Assembly (NCBI GenBank): GCA_022010015.1
Contig: CP091735.1
Span: 310,001 to 374,000, forward strand
Length of the DNA stretch: 64,000 nucleotides
Reading direction: 5' to 3'
Source: Clostridium sp.
GTDB lineage: Bacteria > Bacillota_I > Bacilli_A > Acholeplasmatales > Anaeroplasmataceae
Made by a program: the position numbers and the translations under genes. Under the pieces are notes generated by a model. It was not told the DNA's origin and searched no databases. It worked only from the letters and a program-made list of their open reading frames with translations. Below are positions 1-11,155 of this stretch, piece by piece (positions within the stretch are counted from its first letter, which is position 1; every line of letters starts with the position of its first letter).

Positions 1-252
1 TTTTCATTAGACCAATAATAGGTAGCAAGTGATACGTAATCATGCTTATCAAAAATCTAAAAATTTGTTCTTTATTATATACTGAAATTTTTGTTTTTTT
101 CGATAACTTATAAATTGATCACCTAAAGCATCATTTAATTTAGCGATTTCTGATTTTGTAGCCTTATTCTTTAAAGAAATTAGTTCATCCTTATTCAAAA
201 TTATATAATGATTCACAGGATCAAATTTTACAGTTTCATTAAAATAGTCCAT
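1..252 (-). CDS. Alginate-lyase-family (PF05426-like) protein, N-terminal part
   Basis: The start codon at 252 overlaps the end of the SGNH hydrolase gene, so the two are translationally linked. After about 66 residues the frame breaks at the T run near 52 and continues as DKHDYVSLATYYWSNEN. This matches the family motif '(K/H)HDYxSxAxYYWPNP' near the start of the alginate-lyase alpha/alpha-toroid domain (PF05426). Members cleave uronic-acid polymers by beta-elimination, or lack proven activity. No signal peptide is visible, so a cytoplasmic oligosaccharide lyase is the simplest reading. The C-terminal ~300 residues lie outside the window. The family call rests on one motif plus the lyase-rich context; the substrate is unknown. 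Confidence 0.55.
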
Positions 253-1226
253 TTATTTTTTTCACCTATCTTTAAGTTTAGCGCCATTTGTAAATGACCA
301 TAATTTGCTGGATGAAGCATATCAAAGCTTATACCATCTATTGTTGTTATTAAATTTTTTTGATGAGATTAAATGTAGCTTAGAATAATTTAAATTATTA
401 GCTTCTTCCTTTAATATCTTAATAAAAGAAACATTTTTTTCATGATATGGAATATCTTTAAAGCCATTATAGAGGTTTTCAAACATATCTAATATAGATA
501 TTAAATAAATATCAACATGCTTTTTGGTTTTAAAGTATTGAGCATATATTTTACTCTTTTTTTCTAAATTCAACATCATCCATAACGCCACGTACATTGG
601 CTCCAATTTCTAAAATGTATCCCTTAGGGTTAAGTGATGCTAAATAATCAATAGCTTCAGACTCTAATAAGCATGATCCTGATAAAGCCTTATTAAAAAT
701 ACGTATATTATTAAATTTGGCTGTTAAAAATGCATAACTATTTACAATATCAAAGGCACCTGCCCCCATAGATATTGAACTACCATACAAAACATAACCA
801 TCATCATTTATAAGTGAATAATCACAAGTTGGATAGTAAACAACTCTTGAGCCATTACCAACTATAAAACGAAATCTACGGTTGAAATTTTTTTAATATC
901 CGCTTCCATATTAAGCATTCTATCATGCATTTTCAAGGTAATTTTTTCCTTAACTCCTTTATGGATTAAAAAAATCTTGCAGCTTGAAAATCACCTATAT
1001 ATCCATATACATATGAATCATTATCCAATGCCATAAGCTCAATAGTTACTTGTTCATTTGAATCTAATATTTCTATTTCAACCATGGATGGCTCTAAAGC
1101 ATGAATTTGTCCTTTAGTTATTGTACTATATCCTAGTTTTCCACTTACATAATAAGGATATCTTAACAATAAAATACCATCATCATTTTTTCTTTCTTCA
1201 CTAACATTATATATATTTACCTTCAT
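228..1226 (-). CDS. SGNH/GDSL-family esterase, frame broken
   Basis: Four frame segments join into about 330 residues. The first ~85 residues (MKVNIYNVSEERKNDDG...) look like the beta-rich N-terminal domain often found before an SGNH domain. The catalytic half has YGSSISMGAGA (block I Ser), LEIGANVRG (block III-like Asn) and FDMLHPANYGH (block V Asp and His). All triad elements are therefore present. The family deacylates sugars or lipids; beside polysaccharide lyases a carbohydrate acetyl-esterase is likely. It follows a terminator after iclR and overlaps the start of the alginate-lyase-family gene. Frame breaks lie near 960, 880, 600 and 350, mostly at T runs. Confidence 0.72.
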
Positions 1227-1249
1227 TTCTTCCTCTTAAAAAAATTAAA

Positions 1250-1268
1250 GGGAATCTATAAGATTCCC
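1250..1268 (-). terminator. Rho-independent terminator after the IclR gene
   Basis: A perfect 7-bp stem (GGGAATC/GATTCCC) with a 5-nt loop is followed on the minus strand by TTTAATTTTTTT. It lies 5 bases past the IclR stop codon and before the SGNH gene. Confidence 0.8.
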
Positions 1269-1272
1269 AAAT

Positions 1273-2046
1273 TTATTTATCCCAATATTGAGTTTCAAGA
1301 TAACCTAAATCTCTTGATATATTCAAAGCACATTCTTTTTACAAATCCACCAATTTCTTCATCTGAATAATCATTATTTCTAACATCAGAGAAGGAAATT
1401 GCAGCCACAATATTTGAAGTAGAATCAAATATTGGTGCTCCATAGCATATCATTAGATCCTCGTTTTCTTTACAATCAATTGAATATCCACGTTTTTTTG
1501 ACAAGTTTTTAAAATTTTCAATCAAATCCTGCTTATTCTTAATAGTATTGTTAGTTTTTTTAATAAAATTGATTTTTATCAACAGTAGCTATTCTTTCCT
1601 CATCAGGTAAATAAGCAAGATATGCTTTTCCTAAAGCAGTAGCATATGCAGGATGCTTAGAACCAACACTACAAGTCGCAAGCTTAGCACCATCACCAGC
1701 ATATTTATAAATATAAATTATATCAGTTCCATCAAGAATACCCATAAATGATGTTCTCTTTAACTTATCAGCAAGAGTATGTAAATAAGGGGCAGCAACC
1801 TGAAACAAACTTCTATTTTTAGTATATTTACTTCCAAGTGAATATGCAGCAATACCAAGAATATATTTACGATCATTTAAACGATGTTGTTCTAAAAAGC
1901 TTTAATTCTAAAAAGTGATTGAACTATATCAAAAAAACACTACTTTTTGGAATCATCATATAATTAGTTATCTCTTTTAAAGTAACCCCATCACTTTCAC
2001 CAACATAATTTAGTATCTGTAATGTTCTTTCTATTGTTCTATTCAT
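1273..2046 (-). CDS. IclR-family transcriptional regulator
   Basis: Starting at ATG 2046, the protein begins MNRTIERTLQILNYVGESDG followed by LKEITNYMMIPKSSVF, a typical IclR winged-helix domain (residues ~5-60). The effector domain follows (FQVAAPYLHTLADKLKRTSFMGILDGTDIIYI, then ALGKAYLAYLP) and ends in WDK. Length ~255 aa is normal for the family. IclR proteins such as KdgR control uronate and pectin degradation through KDG-like effectors. Its place in a lyase/KdgF/KduD locus suggests the same role, but that is inference. Frame breaks lie near 1900-1930 and 1560. Confidence 0.88.
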
Positions 2047-2056
2047 ATACTTCTAG

Positions 2057-2083
2057 TATAATCAAATTGTACTTAAGATTATA
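2057..2083 (-). promoter_or_regulatory. Inverted repeat in the iclR promoter, possible operator
   Basis: TATAATC and GATTATA form 7-bp arms 13 bases apart, just upstream of the IclR start. IclR proteins often bind such palindromes in their own promoter. The arms also contain -10-like sequences, so the symmetry could be partly accidental. Confidence 0.35.
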
Positions 2084-2099
2084 CATTCTCCTTCTTTTA

Positions 2100-2370
2100 A
2101 GGTTTTATTTATAGTTATGAGTACAACATAACTTTTATATCATCACACTGGATGTTATAATTATTTCGGCACTGTAGTCTGTTTCATTTTTCTTCTACAG
2201 GAGTCTTAGACTCTCTGGTTATAGGAGAGTTCAGCTACAGTCTTTTCTTTTATATGGTTATTAGTTGGTTACAGCTCTCTTAGTAGATGACTGGTTATAA
2301 GGAACTAGAATACACAAGAATTGATTTGTAGACAGCACCAGTGCAAATATTATTACAAGGAGGAGCGACA
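2100..2370 (+). ncRNA. Candidate bridge RNA region of the IS110 element
   Basis: In IS110-group elements the non-coding DNA upstream of the recombinase encodes the bridge RNA, which pairs with donor and target DNA. Here the upstream DNA has no ORF but has stem-loops: GAGTC/GACTC near 2205, ACTCTC/GAGAGT near 2215, and CTGTAG/CTACAG around 2175-2205. A short motif, CTGGTTATA, occurs twice (near 2217 and 2291). These are candidate internal loops. I cannot fold the RNA or assign binding loops here. Confidence 0.4.
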
Positions 2371-3598
2371 ATGATATATGTCGGAATTGATATTGCCAGT
2401 GATAAGCATGATTTTTATGCTTATGAATGACAATAGAATTTTTTTATACTAAACGTTCCATCACTATACCTAATACAGATGATGGATACGAAAAAGCTCC
2501 ACAATTCAATAACTGAGTTTTTGTGGAGCTAACAATGATTATCAAGTTCGTATAGGGCTTGAATCTACAGGATTTTACCATTTAAATCTTTTTATTCTAT
2601 CTATTACAAAAAAAGAATACAAGGTAACTATTTTTAAATCCTTTTTTTAACCAATATGTTTAAAAAAATCAAAAACAAATTCATACACAAAAAGAACGAT
2701 AACTTAGATTCGATAAACATTTGTAAATATCTGCAAGATAATCAACAAGATTTCAAGCCCTATACACTTACATCATACCACACTGAAGCTTTAAAGTCAT
2801 TATCTAGAGATAGATTTTTCTATAATTGAAGAGCTTAGACAAGCAAAATTAGTTGTATATAGAATACTAACTCAGCTATTTCCTGAATATTTAAAGCTTT
2901 TCAAGCAATGTTTATCAAGGTTCAGCATTAGAAATAATAACTAAGTACCCAAGCCCTAAAAAACTAGCTAAAGCTCATTTAGAAACTATTTCTAATATGT
3001 TACATGCCAAGTGCAAAACTTCTGTAAAAGACATTATAAATGCTGCTAAAGCAAGCATTGGTAATGATAATGAATATCTTTCATTTTTCTTTACTTCAAG
3101 CTATAAAAAAACACTAAAATTCATTCAATCCAAGATCGATGATTATGATGAAATGATTAAATATTGTGTTGATAAGCTTGATACTAAAATACTTACTATT
3201 CCAGGTATTGGTTATGCTACCGCTGGAATGATTTTTGGGAGAAATTGGGGATATTTCAAAATTTAAAAAAATGCAGAACATTTGGTTTCCTTTTTCTGGC
3301 TTAGATTTAAAGATTTATGAATCTGGTAAATTCAAGGCAAAAAAATCTTAAAATCAGTAAGAAAGGATCTAAATACTTAAGATACGCATTGTACCAAGTA
3401 GCAAGGGTATGTTGGATTCATGATTCTACTCTTAACGCTTACTATGAAAAGAAAGAATCAGAACATAAGCATTTTCTTGTAATTGTTGGTCATCTAGAAA
3501 AGAAAATGGTAAGAATAATCTACTCCATTTTTAAAAATCAGGTAAGGCGTATACTCCACATTAACCATATAAAATTTTTCAAAGAACTAGATATATAA
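2371..3598 (+). CDS. IS110-family transposase, frame broken
   Basis: The ATG at 2371 follows AAGGAGG and gives MIYVGIDIASDKHDFYAY, the start of the RuvC-like DEDD domain (first Asp in GIDIASDKHDF). The C-terminal part carries LTIPGIGYATAGMIFG and then SKKGSKYLRYALYQVARV, the Transposase_20 helix-hairpin and catalytic-Ser region. About 400 aa when joined, normal for the family. The frame breaks at least five times (2430, 2640, 2820, 2900, 3255), so it may be decayed; however, its neighbours carry similar errors, so activity cannot be judged. Confidence 0.85.
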
Positions 3599-3822
3599 CA
3601 TTAATCAGCATATCCTTACTCGGATACTGTAAACACATTTTTTTAAAAAAATGTATGGTGAAAGGCCCTTTTTAGCATGCACTAAATTTCCATAAATAAA
3701 TTTTTTTGATATTTCTTTCAAAAAAATCTCTTGATTTATTTATAGTTGGCTCCTCATAATATAACCCACAAATTATTTAATATTATTTTTAAAACAATTT
3801 GCATTTTTTTGTCAAGTATATT

Positions 3823-4576
3823 TTATAAGAAATCTTGTCCACCATTAATTTGAACAACTTCGCCAGTCAAGAATGATGCCTTATCTGAGGCTAAGAATTC
3901 AATAACATTAGCAACTTCCTCAGGACGACCAAAGCGTTTCATAAGAATATTGTTTTTTTCCAAGATTCAAATAATGCTGGATTTGTTTTTTTCTAATATT
4001 ATCATGGAATGGAGTATCAATAGTTCCAGGAGCAACAGCATTACAACGAATATTATATTCAGCTAAATCCTTAGCTAATGCTCTTGTAAATGTTACAATT
4101 GCAGCTTTAGATGTTCCATAAATTCCAGCACCTGGACCACCAGCATTCCAGCCAGCATTTGATGAGAAATTGATAATTGATGGGTTTTCTCCCTTCTTTA
4201 AATATGGAATACAAGCTCTTGACATAAAGAATGCACTATCTAGATTTAAAGCCATTACGCCACGATAAAATTCAGTAGTCATAGTTTCAAATCTTGATCT
4301 GCCACCAAGACCACCAGCATTATTAACTAAAAGATCAATGTGACCATATTTATCACCAATCTTTTTTACATTTTCGTTAACCTCTGTCTCATTAGTCACA
4401 TCAAAATGATAATACTCAACATCAATATTTAAATCCTTCAATTCCTTTAAAACTCTTTCAGCAGCTGGATCATCAATACCATTTAAAGCAATTGTATAAC
4501 CATTTAATCCTAAAACCTTTGCTGTAGCAGAACCGATTCCACCAGTTCCACCTGTAATAATTGCGACTTTCTTCAT
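3823..4576 (-). CDS. SDR oxidoreductase, KduD / DEH-reductase type
   Basis: A classical short-chain dehydrogenase of ~250 aa. It has the nucleotide motif TGGTGGIG at residue 8, the NNAG motif, the catalytic Ser in FSSNAGWN and Tyr/Lys in YGTSKAA. It ends EVVQINGGQDFL after a frame break near 3955. In uronate pathways such enzymes interconvert or reduce the 4-deoxy-5-ketouronate step (KduD, or DEH reductase giving KDG). The gene starts 17 bases after kdgF, which supports that role. Other sugar or 3-oxoacyl substrates cannot be excluded by motif. Confidence 0.82.
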
Positions 4577-4592
4577 TATTTTAAGCCTCTTT

Positions 4593-4933
4593 CTACTTTT
4601 TTAAAAAGTCCTTTCTTTCTGGAGTGAATATATCAATTAGCTCGCCTTCCTCTAAACAAACAGCACCATGTAAAACGTTTGGCTCTTTATATGTTGAGTC
4701 ACCCGCACTTAGAATTTGCTTTTTGCCATCGATATTAAACTCAAATTTTCCAGAAATAATGTATGTACATTGAGAATGTATATGTTTATGTAGAGTTCCA
4801 ACTGCACCTTTTTTAAAATGTAATCTACATACCATTAATTCTTCATTGTGCGCTAAAATTTTTCTTTGAATGCCTGGATCACAATCGCGCCATTCGATAT
4901 TACAATCCATAAAAATAATTTTTGAATATCCAT
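4593..4933 (-). CDS. kdgF: KdgF-type cupin (unsaturated uronate linearisation)
   Basis: A ~112-aa single-domain cupin: PGIQRKILAHNEELMVCRLHFKKGAVG, then LHKHIHSQCTYIISGKFEF, AGDSTYKEPNVLHG and LIDIFTPERKDFL. Order and spacing follow KdgF, which speeds conversion of 4,5-unsaturated uronates from lyases and GH105/GH88 enzymes into linear ketonised sugars. Metal ligands are the two His and Gln of HxHxxQ and the His of LHG. The upstream ATG at 4933 restores the family N-terminus (MDIQK...) after one A/T-run indel near 4913. The downstream SDR would use its product. Confidence 0.82.
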
Positions 4934-4970
4934 ACTTTTTACTCCTTTATTTCTAAACGCATTTTTATAA

Positions 4971-6857
4971 TCAATTAATTTTTCCAAATGAACGAACAAG
5001 CATTGTTGTTCTTGTTTTTATTAACTGGATTATCCATAGTTTTTTTAAGATATATACTTCCTTGCCATTTAAATCCATTAAGCAAAGTTTTATTTCTTTA
5101 TTATCTAGTGAAGCATTAATTGTTAGTTCATTTTTGGGTATTAACTCGATATGCTTCTAAAATATGCTGATAGCCATTATTATCAAAGCCCATATTATTT
5201 TCGACTCTCTTGGCATTATCAGGTATTACTACATTTATGTTAGCCTCCAAATGGAACACATAATCAAAATTAGCTTCTTCTTTTGCCTGAACTAAATAAT
5301 TATCCCATAAAAATATTTTTCTTTAATTTCGACATCACGAGTATAGCATACACCTGGATAGACATCCTCATGCTTACAAACAATATGGCAAGGGTTATAG
5401 GAAATTGTATCACCCTTTGTTGTTGATGGTATATTTTCACCATTTCTAATAATTGTATTGTGCGCTAATGACATTCTGTGCCATTCCTTACACATCTTTG
5501 ATTGATAGCCAGCATTAGATAAATCTCTACTGATTCTATCATTCTTATACATTACCTCAACATTAATTAAATCAGGATGAGCATGAGACGGTCCATTTAA
5601 TCCATACTTTACAAATACATTTAGATAATCATTTCTAAGCATTGCATAATTAGAATTAGGAAAATTCTTAGTTGACTGCTTAACTGGTATATAATCGTTA
5701 TATTTATAGTCAGTATTAAGCAGCAATCTTTCATACGCAAATTTATTATCTATATAATAAGGCTTAGAAAGTGGAAGTGGAGTTCTTGGATTAGGATTGG
5801 CTTCAATATTTTTCAAGATATTTCCAACATCACTATCTTCACCAAAAACATGACTCGCAACATGATAAATATAGCTATATGTTTTTTTAAATTAATGCTT
5901 GGCCAACCATCATTTGGATTTGGTAAATATTGGTTATCAAATGAATAATTATAAGCACTTATAAACATCATTTCAACCTTATCCTTTGCTTCCTTAATAA
6001 ATGGATGGTTGTAAATTTCTCCAAATAAAAGTAATGGACTAATTCCTTCTAAAGTAAAGAAATTATAATGAATAGATCCTTCATACCAGAAGCCATCAGA
6101 TGTAACGCCCTCTCTTATTTGACGATAAATATTAAATTCACCATTAAAAAAACAAAATCAATCATTTCTTTATCATTAAAATATAAACCAATTAACCCAA
6201 TTGCCGAAATATTCCAACAACGAATATTATGAATTGCATTAACCTGAGGACGTAATAAATGATAAATTTCCTTAAATAGATTTTTTTATAAACAAAATCT
6301 TTAAATTCTTTATCAATATCTTCCTTAACAATTTCTATGGCTTGAATCATTCTAATTGCTATAATTGATTCGTTTAAACCCTGAGGAAGTATTCTTCCAC
6401 ATCCCCACTTCATATGGTCATATGAATCAAATACTTCTCTTTCTTTGTTATGAATTTTTAAATTCTTTATAATGCTTAGCATAAAAGCTCATAAGATCCT
6501 TTAAAATCGAAAGATAGTGCTCATCTTTATTGAAGGCATAAACACCAGCAGCCTTCCACATTGTTAAAACAGCTTGATTACGATAAAAATAGGTCCAAAC
6601 GCCATCATAAAGCTCACCCTTGTAATTTTTACCACAAACAGAACAAATATGATCATGTGGTTTATGAATATCAAATATTAATCTACCACCATCATAGTCG
6701 CAAAAATAATTGTGTCCCCATTCACTATTATTTGTTGGATCATCATGAAATTCACTATAAAATTCATCAACCTCATTTTTAATCTTATCAATTACGCCCT
6801 TATATTCTTCATTTTTCCAATAGGCATTTTCGATAATTTTTCATTCAAATACTTCAT
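4971..6857 (-). CDS. Heparinase II/III-family polysaccharide lyase 1
   Basis: About 625 aa joined over several breaks. The N-terminal toroid domain has GHNYFCDYDGGRLIFDIHKPHDHICSVCG, a Zn-finger-like Cys pair seen in Gram-positive heparinase II/III proteins, followed by YDGVWTYFYRNQAVLTMWKAAG. The mid part has WGCGRILPQGLNESIIAIRMIQAIE. The C-terminal beta domain holds LNGPSHAHPDLINVEVMYKNDRISRDLSNAGYQSK, with the family His (HAHPD) and a later WHRMSLAHNTIIRNG. No signal peptide, so it likely acts on imported oligosaccharides. The start overlaps the preceding lyase stop as ATGA. Breaks lie near 6838, 6280, 6145, 5885 and 5310. Confidence 0.8.
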
Positions 6858-8922
6858 TTAATCCTCCTTGTTTTTATATCTTGTTTCATATTAGAATAAA
6901 TAACATTTCTTCCATTAATATTTAAATAGCTAGCATTAAGCATAATCACATTTGTTATTTTGTTTTCTAAAAAATCAGCCATTAAAAGTTCACCATCAAA
7001 ATCGAAGGTTTGATCCTTTTTATAACAAATAATTCTTTTATTATCGATAATAACTCGATTGTTTTCATATCTTATGTCTACATTATTCAAATTAATTATT
7101 TCAACACCTATAGCTTCCTTACATGGTGTTAAAGTTTTTGCCTCTAATGTATAAAGAGTTGTTTTGCAAACCTTATCTGGCTCTTGCGTTGTCATAATAC
7201 CTGATACATCCTGAACGTATTCTTTAATTATGTAATCAGAATCGAAATATGCCATATATTTCATAGACTCAAGACCATTTTTTTATATTATAAACATTCT
7301 TATTTTTATCTTTAATTGCCTTTGGTTCAGTATTGATGATACTTTGATAAATATGCTTATCCTCACTTACAAATCTATTTATATAAATTATATAATCAAG
7401 ATTATCTGATATAAGTGTTCTACTTACCTCATTCATTCTAAACTCTAATGGATAAATAGCTTGATTGGATAGTTTAGCTATATATAGTTTATCAAAACAA
7501 TAAAATTTATCTACACTACCATAATACTTACTGATATTATAATTTGGGTTTTTTTCTCAAGACGTTTTTTTCAATGAATCCAAATATACATCGCTACAAT
7601 TAGCTGCATCGCTATAAACACCATCAACTAATAATACACTATGATTTTTTTGGCATAATATTTCGATTATAGCCATCATCAATTGCCATATAAGAATTGC
7701 CTTTAGTAATAATATAGCTTAAATTATCAGAATGGTGATGACTAAGAGCCATAATTTTATTCTTAGTCTTTTTTTATAATATTCTGTGCCTATTTTTCCA
7801 TTGCTTTTTTTACCACCAGGATAGCTACATTTAATTGAAAAGACTATAGAATCTTCATCAAAACCATTACGTATAGCTATTAACCCTAAATCATCAAATT
7901 TTCGATATAATGGCAATTCATTAGGATTTTTCGAAATAATGCTTGGATTATACCAAAGAAAGCTTAACCATGCCTCAGGCATAATACCAGGCTTAATTTT
8001 ACTTAAATACTGTTCTTCATAATAATGATCATTTAATATTAAATCACCCATATATTGTGCATAACCATTATTATATTCACTTGCAAATTTATAATACATT
8101 GCAATACTATTTGAGCTGTGTCTATCATGACAATCACCAAAAATTTAATTGCATATGAAGATTACTAGCTGATTGGTATAAACGGTAAAAAGAAGGTATT
8201 TTTCTAAGAATTTTGATTTCTTAAATAAATTCTTTTTAGTTTCTATCATTATACAAGTCTGCATAAATCATTAGCCATAATACACCATATCGCCAATAGG
8301 TTACACCCTCATAATCGCTGCCATCATCTGCTAAACAATCAAATACAGTTGATATATCCTTCTCAGCAATTTCTATATAGCTTAAAGCCTTAGGAAATTC
8401 ATCCTTTATTGCATAACCACAGGCGGCAAGTCCAGTCATATTAATCCAGTTATGATTTTTGAAAATAATTAACTGGCCATCCAGTATCATTTTTCCATTT
8501 TATACTTGTACATTATTTGAGACTGAAGAATAAGCTTATCCAATAAAATCTTTCTTAATTCCGAACTAAACACATCATTTAACCATTGATATGAGATTGA
8601 TAGTCCAAATAAAATCCAAGAAGCACTTAAATCAACATTTACCAAATGAGCATTGCCCCAATAAGGATATGAGCATACAATTTTAATAAATCTTTCTAAG
8701 TCATTTAAATATCTTTCTTCATCAGTTAGCAAATAAAGAAGTGATAAATTCATAATTGCTTGACAAAAATAAGTTGTGCTCTCTTTAGGTGGCGTCAATG
8801 ACAAATTCATCGTATGATATAATTCACCCTGCTCAACAAGTTTATAAAACAATTTCTTTCTTGGTCCATTTATTTCTTCTTTAAGTTTATCTAAGGAATC
8901 AATTAAAAAAATATTCTTTCAT
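6854..8922 (-). CDS. Heparinase II/III-family polysaccharide lyase 2
   Basis: About 685 aa joined. An alpha-helical N-terminal half (SLTPPKESTTYFCQAIMNLSLLYLLT, NHNWINMTGLAACGYAI, DDGSDYEGVTYWRYGVLWLMIYADLY) is followed by MALSHHHSDNLSYIITKGNSYMAIDDGYN. That is the heparinase II/III hallmark with catalytic-type His residues and a DxGY turn. The gene differs enough from the following lyase that it is not a recent tandem copy. It overlaps both neighbours by ATGA, so translation is coupled. No signal peptide is visible. Frame breaks occur near 8910, 8480, 8240, 8140, 7770, 7650, 7560 and 7280. Confidence 0.8.
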
Positions 8923-9466
8923 TCTTTATTTTTTTCCTTTCTTAATTTTTTTCCAAATATATAAATAACAAGCTCCTCTAATTTTTAAAAAGTAAATAAT
9001 AAAATATAACAAAAGAAAGTTGCATAAATAATTGGCTCACCCTTTAAAGGTATTCCATTATAGCCTGGCTTTATAAATTTAATTATCAAATAGTTAATAC
9101 CCTGATATACTAAGAACACGAAAATTGTAGATATAAAGCATCTAAAAAAATTCTAATATTTTTTTAGCCAAGCTCCTTCAAGAACAGTTCTTTCATAATA
9201 TTTTTTTATTAACAATTTTACCCTTGCGCTCTACCTCAAAGAATCCATAAACAATCGGATCAAAAAGTATTATATGAACAGCAGCAGTAACTACACCTAA
9301 AATAAAGATTAAGTCAAAAGCATCTGAGTTAAGTCCCAACTTTGTTCCCCAAGCTATGAAGAAGTAGATAGCTCCAACAAGCCACCAACGGAAGAACATT
9401 ATTTTAGTATTATCACTAATTTTTTTGATAGAAAAATTACTCTTCTTTTTCTTCTTTATTCTCCAT
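8919..9466 (-). CDS. Small membrane protein of the lyase operon
   Basis: About 180 aa. A short charged N-terminus (MENKEEKE, frame broken at 9435) precedes MFFRWWLVGAIYFFIAWGTKLGLNSDAFDLIFILGVVTAAVHIILFDPIVYGFFEV (two or three membrane helices) and a further hydrophobic segment ending near FGKKLRKEKNKE. I do not recognise the family. It lies between the ABC ATPase block and the lyases, with an ATGA overlap to the lyase. It might assist the importer or anchor an enzyme; that is speculation. Confidence 0.55.
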
Positions 9467-9506
9467 ATTGTCCCTCATTTCTTTATTCTACCTTTTTCAT
9501 TAATTT

Positions 9507-10028
9507 TTACCATTTTTTTGCAGCAACGACAACAGCAATAATCGTTTCAACTAAGCCAAATAAATATAGTCCAAGTATTACAGAACTAAATATTATACCT
9601 GGCATAACCTCACTAGACTTCAATAGGTTTTGATGACCAATTGCATAAACATAAATATATACCAAATATGATCCGACACCAATTACAGCAAGTAGCATTA
9701 CTATAGTAAGAATTATCTTTCTTATTGTCAAATCCTTAAATCTAATTGCATTAAATAGACAAGCTAGACCAATAAGAATAAACATAAACATAACAAAGCC
9801 TGAAATTTCATTTTTCCAAAACTGTTAATGTTTTAATTTGAATATTACTTAAAAATCAAATGAATAATTGCTGTAAAAAAACAACGATTCTTGTAGCAGT
9901 TTTAGCCGGATTATCTTTGACATCTAAAACAAGCTTCTTAAACAAATGAAATAATCCAATAAAAAAATTTTTTTGCTAAAGCATTTTTTTAAGTCCACTC
10001 CAAAATGAACCTTTTTTTTTTTTTCCAT
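9507..10028 (-). CDS. Membrane protein downstream of the ABC ATPase
   Basis: About 170 aa joined: a basic N-terminus (GSFWSGLKK, then HLFKKLVLDVKDNPAKTATRIVV) and helices FVMFMFILIGLACLFNA, IILTIVMLLAVIGVGSYLVYIYVYA and GIIFSSVILGLYLFGLVETIIAVVVAAKK. No family recognised. The start region is a 13-T run (10012-10024), so the boundary with the ATPase gene cannot be resolved: in the given sequence the ATPase frame reads straight into it. Confidence 0.5.
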
Positions 10029-11129
10029 TTAGAGCATCTCCTTTTATTCTTAACTGAGTTTCTTGATCAAAGTAAAGCACCTTATCCATTCTAAATACAA
10101 TCTTAAGAACGTCGACATCAACATTAATTCTACTATTAATTTTTAGCAGTAATTATCTTATCATTTAATTTTAAATCAACGTAATAATGCTTTCCTAAAA
10201 ATTCTTTAGAGTCAATAGGTAAATCTAGGCATGCACCTGGAAATTGTAAAACCATTGCATCTGATGCATCAATAAATTCTGGTCTAATACCAAGAATTAC
10301 CTTCTTTCCATCATATGGTTTTAGCATCTCTTGATCTTTTTTATCTATCTGTAAGGTATAATTATTAGAAACAAATTGATCGCCTTGAATTACGCCATCA
10401 AGAAAATTCATAGGTGGAGTTCCTATAAAGCCTGCAACAAATAGATTGTCTGGCTCACTATAAAGCTCCTTAGGTGTTCCTACTTGCATTATATAGCCAT
10501 TACTCATAACAATTATTCTATCAGCCATGGTCATTGCTTCAATTTGATCATGAGTAACATAAATCGTTGTTGTTTTTAAATTCTTTTGAAGCTTTACAAT
10601 TTCACTTCTTGTTTTTTCTCTTAGTTTAGCATCCAAATTTGATAACGGCTCATCCATTAAGAACAGCTTAGGCTCTCTTACAACTGTTCTACCAAGAGCA
10701 ACTCTTTGACGTTGTCCACCAGATAGATTAGTCGGAAATCTATTTAAGTAATCAACCAAATCAAATCTCTCTGCTGCTTCCTTAACTGCACTATGAATTC
10801 TATCCTTTTGTTCATGACGAACCTTTAGTGATATTCCCATATTGTCATAAACTGACATATTATAATAAAGTGCGTAATTTTGGAAAACCATTGCTACCTC
10901 TCTATCAACAGGAGCAAGCTTATTAACGATTTCACCATCCAAAATCATTTCACCACTAGTAATTTCCTCAAGACCAGCTATCATACGAAGCGTTGTTGAT
11001 TTTCCGCATCCTGATGAACCAACTAATGCGACAAATTCACCATCATTTATTTCAAGATTAAAATCGTGAACAGCATGAAAACCATTAGGATATATTTTTA
11101 TTAATGTTCTTTAAAACTAATTTTGACAT
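10021..11129 (-). CDS. Carbohydrate ABC importer ATPase (MsmX/UgpC type)
   Basis: Walker A SSGCGKSTTLRMIAG follows a break at 11100. Then come the Q-loop VFQNYALYYNMSVYDNM, signature LSGGQRQRVALGRTVVREPKLFLMDEPLSNLDAK and the H-loop VTHDQIEAMTMADRI. A C-terminal MOI-like domain (GIRPEFIDASDAM, then VDVLKIVFRMDKVLYFDQETQLRI) marks the MalK/UgpC/MsmX class. About 370 aa. It energises the two permeases encoded upstream in the same operon. Starts at ATG 11129 (MSKLVLKNI). Confidence 0.9.
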
Positions 11130-11155
11130 ACTATCACCCCTACTTTGACATTTGC

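Larger units (their letters stand above)
2084..3822 (+). mobile_element. IS110-family insertion sequence (limits approximate)
   Basis: A plus-strand transposase gene with about 280 bases of non-coding DNA before it and ~200 after it sits alone between minus-strand genes of the lyase locus. IS110 elements lack terminal inverted repeats and make no clear target duplication, so the ends cannot be fixed from sequence. The 3599-3822 stretch has no gene; it holds A/T-run palindromes and a pair of related segments near 3700 and 3735 (both contain ATAAAT). Confidence 0.7.
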
